This document shows, in pieces, positions 1-8,227 of a stretch of 64,000 nt of DNA (position 1 is its first letter; every line of letters begins with the position of its first letter). A program made the position numbers and the translations under genes. Origin of the DNA: an uncultured SAR86 cluster bacterium (GTDB lineage Bacteria; Pseudomonadota; Gammaproteobacteria; Magnimaribacterales; D2472). The notes beneath the pieces were generated by a model. It was not told the DNA's origin. It ran no database searches and saw only the letters and a list, made by a program, of their open reading frames with translations. Location of the stretch: positions 1 to 64,000 of the forward strand of contig CACOWI010000006.1 of assembly GCA_902630885.1 (NCBI GenBank), written 5' to 3'.

Positions 1-254
1 CTGGACATTCAATTCAACAAATAATCAGTGATATAAGATCTGCATGCAAAAAAAATACTCCTGAAATAAAAGTTGCTACTCCTTACTTTAAACCGGATAA
101 AAATCTTACAGACAATATTCCTGATTTTTATCTACATGAAACTAATAAATGGCTTGTATTTCCTCATGAGCTGGACGGACTATCTATTAAAGAAATTGAA
201 AATAATAAGCCTGAATTAAAGGATTTAATCTCACAAATTAAAAATAAAGAATAA
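1..254 (+). CDS. Phosphoribosyltransferase, C-terminal part (cut by window edge)
   Basis: The reading frame that begins at base 3 is open from the window edge and stops with TAA at 252-254, giving about 83 C-terminal residues. It opens with GHSIQ, which looks like the end of the PRPP-binding loop (DTGHS/T) of type I phosphoribosyltransferases. It also carries PYFKPD and WLVFPHELD, patterns I associate with the hypoxanthine/xanthine-type family (COG2236). It lies 53 bases upstream of guaB in the same direction, which fits purine salvage. The N-terminal half is outside the window, so the substrate cannot be judged. Confidence 0.7.
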   Translation, partial: GHSIQQIISDIRSACKKNTPEIKVATPYFKPDKNLTDNIPDFYLHETNKWLVFPHELDGLSIKEIENNKPELKDLISQIKNKE

Positions 255-296
255 TCATTCATCTACTGTAACCTTTTTTTTCTTTATGGGTTTGGA

Positions 297-302
297 TATA
301 AT
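297..302 (+). promoter_or_regulatory. -10 box of guaB promoter (predicted leaderless)
   Basis: A perfect TATAAT lies five bases before the guaB ATG at 308. Transcription would start on or beside the start codon, so the guaB mRNA would have no 5' leader. No good -35 is visible; a T-rich stretch occupies the expected place. Confidence 0.5.
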
Positions 303-307
303 CTCAT

Positions 308-1771
308 ATGGAAAAATTAAAACATAAAGCGTTAACATTCGATGACGTACTACTTCTACCTCGTTATAGTGACTTCCTTCCAAGCGAAGTTGATATTTCG
401 TCAAGTTTAACTGAAAAAATCTCACTTAAAATGCCTTTATTGTCAGCTGCAATGGATACCGTGACTGAGTCAAAAATGGCTATATCGCTTGCCGAGGCAG
501 GAGGTATTGGGGTGATACATAAAAATAACTCAATTGAAAAACAGGCGAGTGAAGTAAAAGCAGTAAAAAAATATGAAAGTGGAATCGTTCGTGACCCTGT
601 TACTATTAGTTCAACAAATTCAATAGAAGAGCTCAAAAATCTTACAAATGAACTTAGTATTTCAGGAATGCCAGTGGTGGATAATGGTCAATTAAAAGGT
701 ATTGTTACAGGAAGAGATTTTAGATATGCAGAAAATATGGATTCTAATGTTTCAACAATCATGACTCCATTTGAGAAGCTTGTCACTGTTGAAGAAGGTT
801 TTGCACAAGAAGATGTTATGCAATTAATGTATAAAAATAGAATTGAGAAGGTTTTAGTTTTAGATGAAAACGAAAATTTATCAGGCCTTGTCACGATGAA
901 AGATATTGAAAAATCAGCACAGCACCCAAATGCAACGAAAGATAATTCTGGAAGATTAAGAGTGGCTGCTGCAATAGGTACAGAGGAAAATACTATAGAG
1001 AGAGCTGAAGCACTTTTTGAGGCTGGAGTTGATGTTTTTGTTATTGATAGTGCGCATGGACACTCTAAAAATGTTTTACAGACTATAAAAACTATAAGAA
1101 ATGAATTTGATGATATTGAAATAATTGGAGGTAATATTGCAACTGCTGATGCTGCAAAGGAATTGGCTAAAGCTGGAGTTAATGCAGTTAAAGTTGGTAT
1201 GGGTCCTGGATCAATATGTACTACAAGAATTATTGCAGGTATTGGAGTTCCACAAATTACAGCAATTCTTGAAATAAAAGAAGCTCTTAAAAAAAATAAT
1301 GTAAAAATTATTGCCGATGGTGGCATAAGATTTTCAGGCGATATAGCAAAGGCAATATCTGCAGGAGCTGATTCAGTTATGCTAGGTAGTTTATTTGCTG
1401 GAACTGAAGAGGCGCCTGGTAAAGTTGAGCTTTTTCAAGGAAGAAGTTTTAAGACATACAGAGGAATGGGATCCATTGGTGCAATGACTGAAAGAAATGA
1501 CGCCAACAGGTATCTACAAGAAGATATTCAATCTGATAAATTAGTACCTGAAGGCATTGAGGGAAGAGTGCCTTATAAAGGATTGGTTATAAATGTGATA
1601 AATCAACTAGAGGGTGGTTTAAGACAAAGTATGGGTTATGTAGGCTGTAAAGATATTAGCTCTATGCAGCTTGAAAGTCAGTTCGTTGAAATCACTAATG
1701 CTGGGATGGCTGAAAGCCATGTTCATGATGTCATGATAACAAAAGAGGCTCCTAATTATCAAAGAAGCTAG
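308..1771 (+). CDS. guaB: Inosine-5'-monophosphate dehydrogenase
   Basis: Oxidises IMP to XMP with NAD+, the committed step of GMP synthesis in the cytosol. The 487-residue product has the family length. The N-terminus (KALTFDDVLLLP) is typical and supports the start at 308. Residues about 95-205 form the paired CBS regulatory module, and the catalytic loop GPGSICTTR places the active-site cysteine at residue 304. GGIRFSGD and GSLFAGTEEAPG are the phosphate-binding segments. guaA follows after six bases, so the two form an operon for IMP to GMP. The -10 box sits almost on the start codon. Confidence 0.98.
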   Translation: MEKLKHKALTFDDVLLLPRYSDFLPSEVDISSSLTEKISLKMPLLSAAMDTVTESKMAISLAEAGGIGVIHKNNSIEKQASEVKAVKKYESGIVRDPVTISSTNSIEELKNLTNELSISGMPVVDNGQLKGIVTGRDFRYAENMDSNVSTIMTPFEKLVTVEEGFAQEDVMQLMYKNRIEKVLVLDENENLSGLVTMKDIEKSAQHPNATKDNSGRLRVAAAIGTEENTIERAEALFEAGVDVFVIDSAHGHSKNVLQTIKTIRNEFDDIEIIGGNIATADAAKELAKAGVNAVKVGMGPGSICTTRIIAGIGVPQITAILEIKEALKKNNVKIIADGGIRFSGDIAKAISAGADSVMLGSLFAGTEEAPGKVELFQGRSFKTYRGMGSIGAMTERNDANRYLQEDIQSDKLVPEGIEGRVPYKGLVINVINQLEGGLRQSMGYVGCKDISSMQLESQFVEITNAGMAESHVHDVMITKEAPNYQRS

Positions 1772-1777
1772 TTATTA

Positions 1778-3343
1778 ATGAGAAATCTATCTGTTAATAA
1801 AAAAAAGATTGATACTATTTTAGTTCTTGATTTTGGGTCTCAGTACACTCAGTTAATTGCAAGACGTGTCAGAGAACTTGATGTTTATTCAGAAATCCTT
1901 CCATGGGATATTGATGAAGAAAAAATAATAAAACTTAATCCTAAGGGAGTTATTCTTTCTGGAGGTCCAAACTCTGTTACAAATAGCTTTACCCCAAGGG
2001 TACCTCAAGCAATTTTCGATTTAAATGTCCCTCTTCTCGGAATTTGTTATGGAATGCAAACTTTGGCTGAACAAATGGGAGGCCATGTTATATCTAGTAA
2101 TAAAAAAGAGTTTGGACATGCTGAGCTTGAAATTGTTACAGATTCATTATTATTTAAAAATTTAAATAGAAAAGTTAATGTATGGATGAGTCATGGCGAT
2201 CAAGTTCAAGACTTACCTGATGAATTTGAATTAACAGCATCAACTTCCTCAGCACCTATTGCAGCAATGCAGCATAAAAAACAACCAATTTACGCAATTC
2301 AATTTCATCCAGAAGTTACACATACTGAAAATGGATTGTTAATTCTTAAGAATTTTATTTTCAATGTGTGTAAGGCACATGATGATTGGAAAATAAATGA
2401 CTTAATATCTTCTAGAGTTGAGGAAATAAAAAATAAAGTATGCAAGCAAAAGGTTTTATTAGGACTTTCAGGTGGAGTTGATTCTTCAGTTACTGCTGTA
2501 TTATTAAATAGAGCGATTGGAAAGAATTTAACATGTGTTTTTGTTGATAATGGACTATTAAGAAAAGGTGAAAGTGAACAGGTTATGCAAACTTTTAAAG
2601 AAAATATGAAACTAAATGTTATTAAATCTAATAGCCAAGATTTATTTTTAAGACATCTTGAGAATGTTGATGATCCTGAGCAAAAAAGAAAAATTATAGG
2701 AAGAACTTTTATAGATGTTTTTGATTCAGAAGCAATTAAATTAAAAGATGTAAAGTTTTTAGCCCAAGGAACTATTTATCCAGATGTAATAGAATCATCA
2801 GGCTCTGAATCAAATGAAGCAAGGGTCATTAAGTCTCATCATAATGTCGGTGGACTTCCAGATGAAATGGAATTAGATTTAATTGAACCATTAAGAGATC
2901 TCTTTAAAGATGAGGTAAGAAGGATGGGAATTGAATTAGGTATACCAAAAGAAATGCTAGAAAGACATCCTTTTCCCGGACCAGGATTAGGCGTAAGAAT
3001 TATTGGTGAGATTACAAAAGAAAAGACATTAATCTTGCAAGAAGCTGATAACATTTTTATTGAGGAGCTTATAAATGCAGGACTATATGAAAAAGTTAGT
3101 CAAGCATTTGCTGTTTTACTGCCTGTAAAATCTGTTGGTGTAGTTGGAGATGAGAGAAGATATGCAGAAGTAATCGCTTTAAGAGCCGTTGAAACAGTAG
3201 ATTTTATGACAGCAAGATGGGCTCATCTTCCATATGATTTCTTAGAACATGTATCAAATAGAATTGTAAATGAAATAGAGGAAGTTAGTAGAGTCGTTTA
3301 TGATATCTCGAGCAAACCTCCTGCAACTATTGAGTGGGAATAA
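1778..3343 (+). CDS. guaA: GMP synthase (glutamine-hydrolysing)
   Basis: Converts XMP to GMP using ATP and glutamine. The 521-residue protein has a class I glutamine amidotransferase domain (residues about 12-200) with nucleophile Cys90 in GICYGMQ and the His177/Glu179 pair in FHPEVTHTE. The ATP pyrophosphatase domain follows, with the P-loop SGGVDSS at 231-237. The C-terminal dimerisation domain contains [12 protein letters not shown] and ends in KPPATIEWE, the normal GuaA terminus. It is co-transcribed with guaB. The next gene starts one base after its stop, so the operon may continue. Confidence 0.98.
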   Translation: MRNLSVNKKKIDTILVLDFGSQYTQLIARRVRELDVYSEILPWDIDEEKIIKLNPKGVILSGGPNSVTNSFTPRVPQAIFDLNVPLLGICYGMQTLAEQMGGHVISSNKKEFGHAELEIVTDSLLFKNLNRKVNVWMSHGDQVQDLPDEFELTASTSSAPIAAMQHKKQPIYAIQFHPEVTHTENGLLILKNFIFNVCKAHDDWKINDLISSRVEEIKNKVCKQKVLLGLSGGVDSSVTAVLLNRAIGKNLTCVFVDNGLLRKGESEQVMQTFKENMKLNVIKSNSQDLFLRHLENVDDPEQKRKIIGRTFIDVFDSEAIKLKDVKFLAQGTIYPDVIESSGSESNEARVIKSHHNVGGLPDEMELDLIEPLRDLFKDEVRRMGIELGIPKEMLERHPFPGPGLGVRIIGEITKEKTLILQEADNIFIEELINAGLYEKVSQAFAVLLPVKSVGVVGDERRYAEVIALRAVETVDFMTARWAHLPYDFLEHVSNRIVNEIEEVSRVVYDISSKPPATIEWE

Positions 3344-3344
3344 G

Positions 3345-3953
3345 ATGAAGATTTGTATAGTTTTTGGTCATCATAATACTAAAGATTCATTTAATGCATC
3401 CGTGAGAGATGCTTTTATTGATGAAGCAAAAAAAGTTGGACATGAGATTGATTTGATTAATTTATTTGATGAAGAAGAACAATTACCGTTTTATAGAAGT
3501 GACATAAATCCTCCACCAAAGTTAGTAATAGATTATAGAAACAGACTTGAAGATGCTGATGTTATGTTTTTAATGAGTGCTTGTCATAATTTAAGAATGA
3601 GTGTGGTCCTAGAAAATTGGATTGACTGGGTTCTTCATCCAACATGGTTTTTTTCTTACAAATCATTATTACCTGATAGCAAGTTTTTCGGGAATTATGG
3701 ATATCCTGTTGCTGGAGCAATGAAAAATAAAATTGGTATTATTTCAATGACTTATGGAGGACCAATGATAAGTTATTTTAATTTTTCTCTTTTTGACAAT
3801 ATTCCTTATAGAAGATTAAAAAAGTCTGTATTTCAACTAGGAGGACTTAAGACAAAATATATAAGATTCTATTCAGTGCTTCCTAATATGAAAAAAAGAG
3901 ACTTTAAAAAGCATATGCAAAAAGTAAGAAAATTTGCAAGAAGTTTAAATTGA
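3345..3953 (+). CDS. Flavodoxin-fold NAD(P)H (quinone) oxidoreductase family protein
   Basis: A 202-residue protein starting MKICIVFGHHNTKDSFN, the beta1/P-loop region of the Flavodoxin_2 (NQO/MdaB/KefF-like) fold that binds FMN or FAD. The segment around WIDWVLHPTWFFSY matches the part of this family that packs near the flavin. I chose the ATG at 3345, one base after the guaA stop. An earlier in-frame start at 3300 would lie inside guaA and add residues that do not fit the family. Substrate is unknown; it may reduce quinones or other electrophiles. The position after guaA suggests co-transcription only. Confidence 0.75.
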   Translation: MKICIVFGHHNTKDSFNASVRDAFIDEAKKVGHEIDLINLFDEEEQLPFYRSDINPPPKLVIDYRNRLEDADVMFLMSACHNLRMSVVLENWIDWVLHPTWFFSYKSLLPDSKFFGNYGYPVAGAMKNKIGIISMTYGGPMISYFNFSLFDNIPYRRLKKSVFQLGGLKTKYIRFYSVLPNMKKRDFKKHMQKVRKFARSLN

Positions 3954-3992
3954 ATAAAATTTTATAAAAACATATTAATAGGTAACAGTTTT

Positions 3993-3998
3993 TATAAT
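3993..3998 (+). promoter_or_regulatory. Putative -10 box upstream of the CoA-binding gene
   Basis: TATAAT lies in the 142-base gap between the flavodoxin-like gene and the CoA-binding gene, the longest gap in the window. A transcript from here would carry a leader of about 90 bases, unlike the short or absent leaders elsewhere in this window. The -35 is not convincing. Confidence 0.35.
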
Positions 3999-4022
3999 GT
4001 TTTTATTACGACAAATACAAAG

Positions 4023-4039
4023 AAAGCATAATGTGCTTT
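4023..4039 (+). other. Small perfect hairpin in leader region
   Basis: AAAGCA (4023-4028) and TGCTTT (4034-4039) are exact inverted repeats around a five-base loop. No U-tract follows, so it does not look like a standard terminator. It could be part of a leader structure for the downstream gene, or chance. Confidence 0.3.
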
Positions 4040-4095
4040 ATAAGTGTTAGTGTTGCAACAAAGGACTCCTTAAAGAATACTGCAATTGAGTGGAA

Positions 4096-4500
4096 ATGAA
4101 TTTAGATAAAAAAAGCTTAAAAGTAATCCTAGAGAACATATCTTCTATAGCATTAATAGGAGCAAGTCCCAATCCTAAAAGAGATAGTCATAAGGTTATG
4201 AAATTCCTTATTGATAAAGGCTATAAAGTTTTTCCTGTAAATCCAAATCATGCAGATAATAAAATACTTGGGAAGAAGTGTTTTTCAAACTTAAGAGATA
4301 TTAATCAAAAAATTGATATGGTTGATATCTTTCGTGCAAAAGAATTTGTAATGGAAATAACTAAAGATGCAATAAAAAAAGGTGTTGAAGTAATTTGGAC
4401 ACAAGAAGGAATAGTTGATAAAAAATCTTCACATCTGGCTAAAGACTCAGATATTATTTTTGTAATGAATGAATGCCCAAAAAAAATTCTTGAGAATTAA
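4096..4500 (+). CDS. CoA-binding domain protein (YccU type)
   Basis: A protein of about 134 residues forming a single Rossmann-like CoA-binding domain (the family of E. coli YccU and the N-terminal part of succinyl-CoA synthetase alpha). The nucleotide-binding segment is SIALIGASPNPKRDSHKVM. Later family features are KVFPVNPNH, VDMVDIFR-like KIDMVDIFRAKE and VIWTQEGI. Its function in any organism is poorly known. The start is uncertain: an ATG at 4096 or a GTG two codons upstream at 4090, neither with a good ribosome site. The gene is preceded by an unusually long gap with a possible short upstream reading frame. Confidence 0.8.
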   Translation: MNLDKKSLKVILENISSIALIGASPNPKRDSHKVMKFLIDKGYKVFPVNPNHADNKILGKKCFSNLRDINQKIDMVDIFRAKEFVMEITKDAIKKGVEVIWTQEGIVDKKSSHLAKDSDIIFVMNECPKKILEN

Positions 4501-4537
4501 ATTAGACTATCAAACATATATGAGATTTAATTAAGTT

Positions 4538-5335
4538 ATGAAAGAAAACATCCTTTTAATAGATCAAAATGATATTGGTATAGTTCGTCTTACCTTAAAT
4601 GATTTAGATAATAAGAATGCTTTATCTGAAATGATGATTCAAAAACTTACAAATGCAATAACGGAGTCATCTAAAGATAACTCTGTTAAAGTTATTGTTA
4701 TTGCCTCAACTGGAAATGTATTTTGCTCAGGTCATAATTTAAAGGAAATTAATGAAGCTAGAAGAGCTGACGATACGGGAGAATCTTATTACTTAGAACT
4801 ATTTGAAACTTGCTCCTCTTTAATGCAATTGATTGTTAACTGTTCTAAACCAGTTATTGCAGAAGTTAATGGAATTGCAACGGCAGCTGGCTGCCAATTA
4901 GTGGCTTCGTGTGATTTAGCTATCTCTTCAAATTCTGCTAAATTTGCTACGCCTGGTGTTAATATTGGACTTTTTTGTTCAACGCCCATGGTTGCTCTAT
5001 CAAGGAATGTTAGTAAAAAAGATTCCATGAAGATGCTATTAACAGGTGACATGATAAATTCTGAAGAAGCAAAGAGAATTTCACTCATTAATGATTTTGT
5101 TCCAGAAGAAGATCTAACAAAATCAGTAATGCATTTAGCAGAAAAAATTTCAAAAAAATCAGCTTCGGTTGTTTCGATTGGAAAGGAAGCATTCTACAAG
5201 CAGTCTGAGCTAAACTTATTTGATGCCTATGAATATACTTCAAAGGTGATGACAGAGAATACATTAAATGAAAATGCAAAAGAAGGCATTGATGCATTCT
5301 TAGAAAAAAGAGATCCTAATTGGAGAGATAAGTGA
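4538..5335 (+). CDS. Enoyl-CoA hydratase/isomerase family protein (ECHDC3-like)
   Basis: A 265-residue crotonase-fold protein. GHNLKE (oxyanion-hole region), PVIAEVNGIATAAGCQLVASCD and FATPGVNIGLFCSTP are the classic family blocks. The GLFCSTP...VALSRNV pattern resembles the ECHDC3 subgroup rather than FadB or the PaaF type, and the general acid/base glutamates of true hydratases are not obvious. Its reaction is therefore not certain. The stop overlaps the start of apt by one base (TGATG), so the two are translationally coupled, an odd pairing of acyl-CoA chemistry with purine salvage. Confidence 0.85.
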   Translation: MKENILLIDQNDIGIVRLTLNDLDNKNALSEMMIQKLTNAITESSKDNSVKVIVIASTGNVFCSGHNLKEINEARRADDTGESYYLELFETCSSLMQLIVNCSKPVIAEVNGIATAAGCQLVASCDLAISSNSAKFATPGVNIGLFCSTPMVALSRNVSKKDSMKMLLTGDMINSEEAKRISLINDFVPEEDLTKSVMHLAEKISKKSASVVSIGKEAFYKQSELNLFDAYEYTSKVMTENTLNENAKEGIDAFLEKRDPNWRDK

Positions 5336-5877
5336 TGAGTGATCCCCTTGATTTAAAAAGATTCATTAGAACTGTAGAAAACTTTCCGATAGATGGTATT
5401 TCATTCAGGGATATTACTAGTCTAATTGAAACACCTGAGGCTTTTGTAAAAACTTGCGATGAATTAACAAAGATTACAAAAGAATTTGGAGCAAATATTA
5501 TAGCCAGTATTGAAAGTAGGGGTTTCATTTTTGCTGGAACTATCGCTAGAGATCTTTGCCTGCCTTTTGTTCTAGCAAGAAAACCAGGTAAATTACCTAA
5601 TAAAACTTTTAAAAAGAGTTTTGATCTCGAGTATGGAAGTACTTCTATAGAAATCCAACAAAATACAGAAATAAAACCTGGTGAGAAAATTGTTATTGTT
5701 GACGATTTGGTTGCTACTGGGGGAACAGCAATAGCATGCGCTGAGTTGCTAACAGAAAACTTTAATGTCAGAAATGAGGATATATTAATTTTGTGCATAA
5801 TTGATTTAACTGATCTCGGTGGGAGTGAATTAATAAAGGAAAAGGGCTACTTTGTAAAAACTATCGTAAATTATTAA
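5335..5877 (+). CDS. apt: Adenine phosphoribosyltransferase
   Basis: Salvages adenine to AMP using PRPP. The 180-residue protein has ASIESRGFIFAG (adenine-site region), LARKPGKLP (flexible loop) and the PRPP-binding motif VIVDDLVATGGTA. The ATG at 5335 overlaps the stop of the preceding gene by one base and is preferred over the GTG one codon earlier. It converges with the SDR gene on the other strand, and both stop codons share the four bases 5874-5877 (TTAA), leaving no room for a terminator. Confidence 0.97.
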   Translation: MSDPLDLKRFIRTVENFPIDGISFRDITSLIETPEAFVKTCDELTKITKEFGANIIASIESRGFIFAGTIARDLCLPFVLARKPGKLPNKTFKKSFDLEYGSTSIEIQQNTEIKPGEKIVIVDDLVATGGTAIACAELLTENFNVRNEDILILCIIDLTDLGGSELIKEKGYFVKTIVNY

Positions 5878-6626
5878 TTCTTCTTAGTTATTAATCTCCA
5901 CAAATTAATTGCAGCATTAAATTTTAAAAACGGTTTTGTTAGCTTATAGACAATACCAGGAATTACCTCTGATTTGCCCTTTTTTGATGCCTTTTCAGTT
6001 TGGCTAACAACATTATCTGCACTAATCCACATCCAACTTGGTACTTTTGATTTCAAATGACCTAGCCCAGTTTTTTTATGGGCTTCAGTCTCAACATAAC
6101 CAGGTAAACTAACCGTTACGGAAATACCCTTATTTTTTAATTCAGCTGAAACAGATTTACCATACATATAAATGCCCGCCTTAGCGCTTGAATATATTGA
6201 AGATTTTGGCATTGCAGTTATTGCTCCAATACTTGAAATAATTACTATTCTTCCAGTACCTTTTTCTATCATTTTTGGAGCAAATCCTTCAATAAGATCA
6301 ATAATACCGCCACACATGAGGTAGTAAGCATCTTCTTTTTGTAATTCGTTTAATTTTCCAATTGAGCCATTAATCGCAATACCAGCATTTGCAACAATAA
6401 GATCAGGAGTTTCATAGTTAGATACTATTTCTTTAATTGAAGATTTTTTTGATAAATCAGCAAGATAAAAGTTTGCATCTGGATAATCTAAAGTTTCTCG
6501 AGACCTAATTGATCTTTCTGCATTTTTTGAAATGAGATCTAGAATCCATCCTTCTTTTGATAAATATTTAGCATAGGCATAACCTATTCCTGAGGATGCT
6601 CCTGTAATTAATGCTCTAGATTTCAT
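5874..6626 (-). CDS. Short-chain dehydrogenase/reductase
   Basis: A 250-residue classical SDR. The cofactor motif TGASSGIG is at residues 8-15, with NAG in the core and the catalytic Ser...Tyr-x-x-x-Lys as SSIGAI...YSSAKAG. The early YLADLS suggests an NAD(P) site, but cofactor preference is not clear. Substrate is unknown. The C-terminal tail (YKLTKPFLKFN) is slightly hydrophobic and may touch membrane. The promoter is divergent from nagZ, with TATAAT only six bases before the ATG, predicting a leaderless mRNA. Confidence 0.9.
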   Translation of the reverse strand: MKSRALITGASSGIGYAYAKYLSKEGWILDLISKNAERSIRSRETLDYPDANFYLADLSKKSSIKEIVSNYETPDLIVANAGIAINGSIGKLNELQKEDAYYLMCGGIIDLIEGFAPKMIEKGTGRIVIISSIGAITAMPKSSIYSSAKAGIYMYGKSVSAELKNKGISVTVSLPGYVETEAHKKTGLGHLKSKVPSWMWISADNVVSQTEKASKKGKSEVIPGIVYKLTKPFLKFNAAINLWRLITKKN

Positions 6627-6632
6627 AATTTA

Positions 6633-6638
6633 ATTATA
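6633..6638 (-). promoter_or_regulatory. -10 box of the SDR gene (predicted leaderless)
   Basis: On the minus strand TATAAT ends six bases before the SDR start codon (ATG at 6626), exactly the distance that puts the transcription start at the A of the ATG. Confidence 0.5.
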
Positions 6639-6676
6639 TATTTTATATCTGCTTAACTTGAATCAATTTTCTTTGA

Positions 6677-6682
6677 TATGAT
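6677..6682 (+). promoter_or_regulatory. -10 box of nagZ promoter (predicted leaderless)
   Basis: TATGAT lies six bases before the nagZ ATG at 6689. A possible -35 (TTAACT, 6653-6658) sits 18 bases upstream. No ribosome binding site could fit in a transcript starting at this position. Confidence 0.5.
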
Positions 6683-6688
6683 TTAAAC

Positions 6689-7705
6689 ATGAAAGATTTA
6701 TATGGAAGATTAATGATAGATATAAATGGAAAGAGTCTATCAGAAGAAGATAAATTTATAATTTCTAACAAACATGTTGGTGGGTTAATTATTTTTTCAA
6801 GAAACTTTGAATCTTTTGAACAATTAAAAAATCTTATAAGTGAAATAAATTCTATAAAAGAAAATATTATTATTGCTGTTGATCAAGAAGGAGGCAGAGT
6901 TCAGAGATTAAAAAATGAATTCTCGCTCATCCCATCTATGCAAGAGATTACATTATATGCAAAAGAAAATAATGACATAGAAATCTTTACAGATTTAGCA
7001 TGGTTAATTTCTAGTGAATTAATAGCAGTTGGGATTGATATTAATTTTGCACCTGTGCTTGATGTGGATGAGAATACTTCGAGCATTATAGGAGATAGAG
7101 CATTTTCAAAAAATGTTTCGGAAGTAATTTCATATACATCTAAATACATTGATGGCATGCATGATGCTGGTATGAGATCAACAGGAAAGCACTTCCCTGG
7201 TCATGGAGGTGTTTACGAAGATAGCCATCTACAATTACCAATAGATAATAGGTCTAAGGAAGACCTTATAAATTCAGATATTAGGCCATACATAGAATTG
7301 AAAGACAAACTGGATATTGTAATGTGCGGTCATATTTTATTTCCTGAAATTGATACAAACATTCCAAGTTTCTCGAGTGCTTGGATTCAAGACATCCTTA
7401 AAAAGGAGTTGAATTACCAGGGCCTGATAATAAGTGATGATCTGTCAATGGAGGGAGCAGCAGGAGAAAATTGTTCCATCAAAATAAGAAATTCATTTCT
7501 AGCGGGTTGCGATATGGCAATAATTTGTAATAACAGATATGAAGTCAAAAAAGCATTAAGTTTCTTAGATGATATTAAGATTGAGCCTACCAAAGACATA
7601 TCTAATATGAAGAAAACTAGAGACATAGACTGGGATAAACTTCAATCTAATAAAAGAGCAATAAAAATAAAAGGTAAGTTAAACAAAATAAGGAGTCAAA
7701 CATGA
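6689..7705 (+). CDS. nagZ: Beta-N-acetylhexosaminidase, cell-wall recycling
   Basis: A family 3 glycoside hydrolase that removes N-acetylglucosamine from anhydro-muropeptides in the cytosol during peptidoglycan recycling. The 338-residue protein has IAVDQEGGRVQRL near residue 65, the signature KHFPGHGGVYEDSH at residues 167-180 (the Asp-His loop typical of NagZ) and LIISDDLSMEGA, which carries the nucleophile aspartate. No signal peptide is seen, consistent with a cytosolic enzyme. The stop overlaps the next ATG (ATGA), so it is coupled to a cupin gene. Confidence 0.96.
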   Translation: MKDLYGRLMIDINGKSLSEEDKFIISNKHVGGLIIFSRNFESFEQLKNLISEINSIKENIIIAVDQEGGRVQRLKNEFSLIPSMQEITLYAKENNDIEIFTDLAWLISSELIAVGIDINFAPVLDVDENTSSIIGDRAFSKNVSEVISYTSKYIDGMHDAGMRSTGKHFPGHGGVYEDSHLQLPIDNRSKEDLINSDIRPYIELKDKLDIVMCGHILFPEIDTNIPSFSSAWIQDILKKELNYQGLIISDDLSMEGAAGENCSIKIRNSFLAGCDMAIICNNRYEVKKALSFLDDIKIEPTKDISNMKKTRDIDWDKLQSNKRAIKIKGKLNKIRSQT

Positions 7706-8223
7706 GAAGAATAATTACTGGACATAACCAGCATGGTAAATCTATTGTTACCTTTGATGGTCCCCCTGCAAGGTCAATTGGAGAAGATGTTGGAGGTCTC
7801 TTTGAATTATGGAATACAGATGGCTCCGATATTATTTCAACTGATGAAATTGATAGGGCGGATGAAGATATATTATTATCACCACCAAGCGGAGGTACAA
7901 AGTTTAGATATTTCCAAATAAATCCTTTACCTGAAGGAGTTCCAGAAGCAATGATGCAAGAAATTGCAGCAGATGCATTTGAAAAAATTGGTGCTGCGCA
8001 TCACAGGGTTGATACTACTAAGCATCCAGCAATGCATAAAACTGAAACTATAGATTACATAATCTTACTAAAAGGGGACGTTACTTTGATTCTTGATGAA
8101 GAAGAGATTGATTTAAAACCATTTGATGTGGTTGTTCAAAGGGGTACAAATCATGCCTGGGTAAATAATGGCAGTGAACCAGCATTATTAATAGCAGTTT
8201 TAATAGATAGTAATATCAAATAG
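7702..8223 (+). CDS. Cupin domain protein
   Basis: A 173-residue protein whose C-terminal half is a cupin barrel. Metal-binding residues are visible in HRVDTTKHPAMHKTETIDY (cupin motif 1-like) and the later GTNHAW (motif 2). The N-terminal part is a family-specific extension with many acidic residues. Proteins of this type are often annotated as cupin_2 or dioxygenase-like, but I cannot assign a substrate. A clear AAGGAG ribosome site precedes the ATG, inside the end of nagZ, and the genes overlap by four bases. Confidence 0.8.
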   Translation: MRRIITGHNQHGKSIVTFDGPPARSIGEDVGGLFELWNTDGSDIISTDEIDRADEDILLSPPSGGTKFRYFQINPLPEGVPEAMMQEIAADAFEKIGAAHHRVDTTKHPAMHKTETIDYIILLKGDVTLILDEEEIDLKPFDVVVQRGTNHAWVNNGSEPALLIAVLIDSNIK

Positions 8224-8227
8224 CTTA

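Noticed and set aside
364..1326. Long open frames on the minus strand inside guaB (and similar ones opposite leuC, asd, lexA, topA and other genes)
   Set aside because: They run opposite well-supported genes, show no family resemblance or ribosome site, and are typical by-products of codon bias.
5316..5798. 160-residue minus-strand frame opposite apt
   Set aside because: It lies wholly within the apt gene, which has clear PRPP motifs; the antisense product has no recognised motif.
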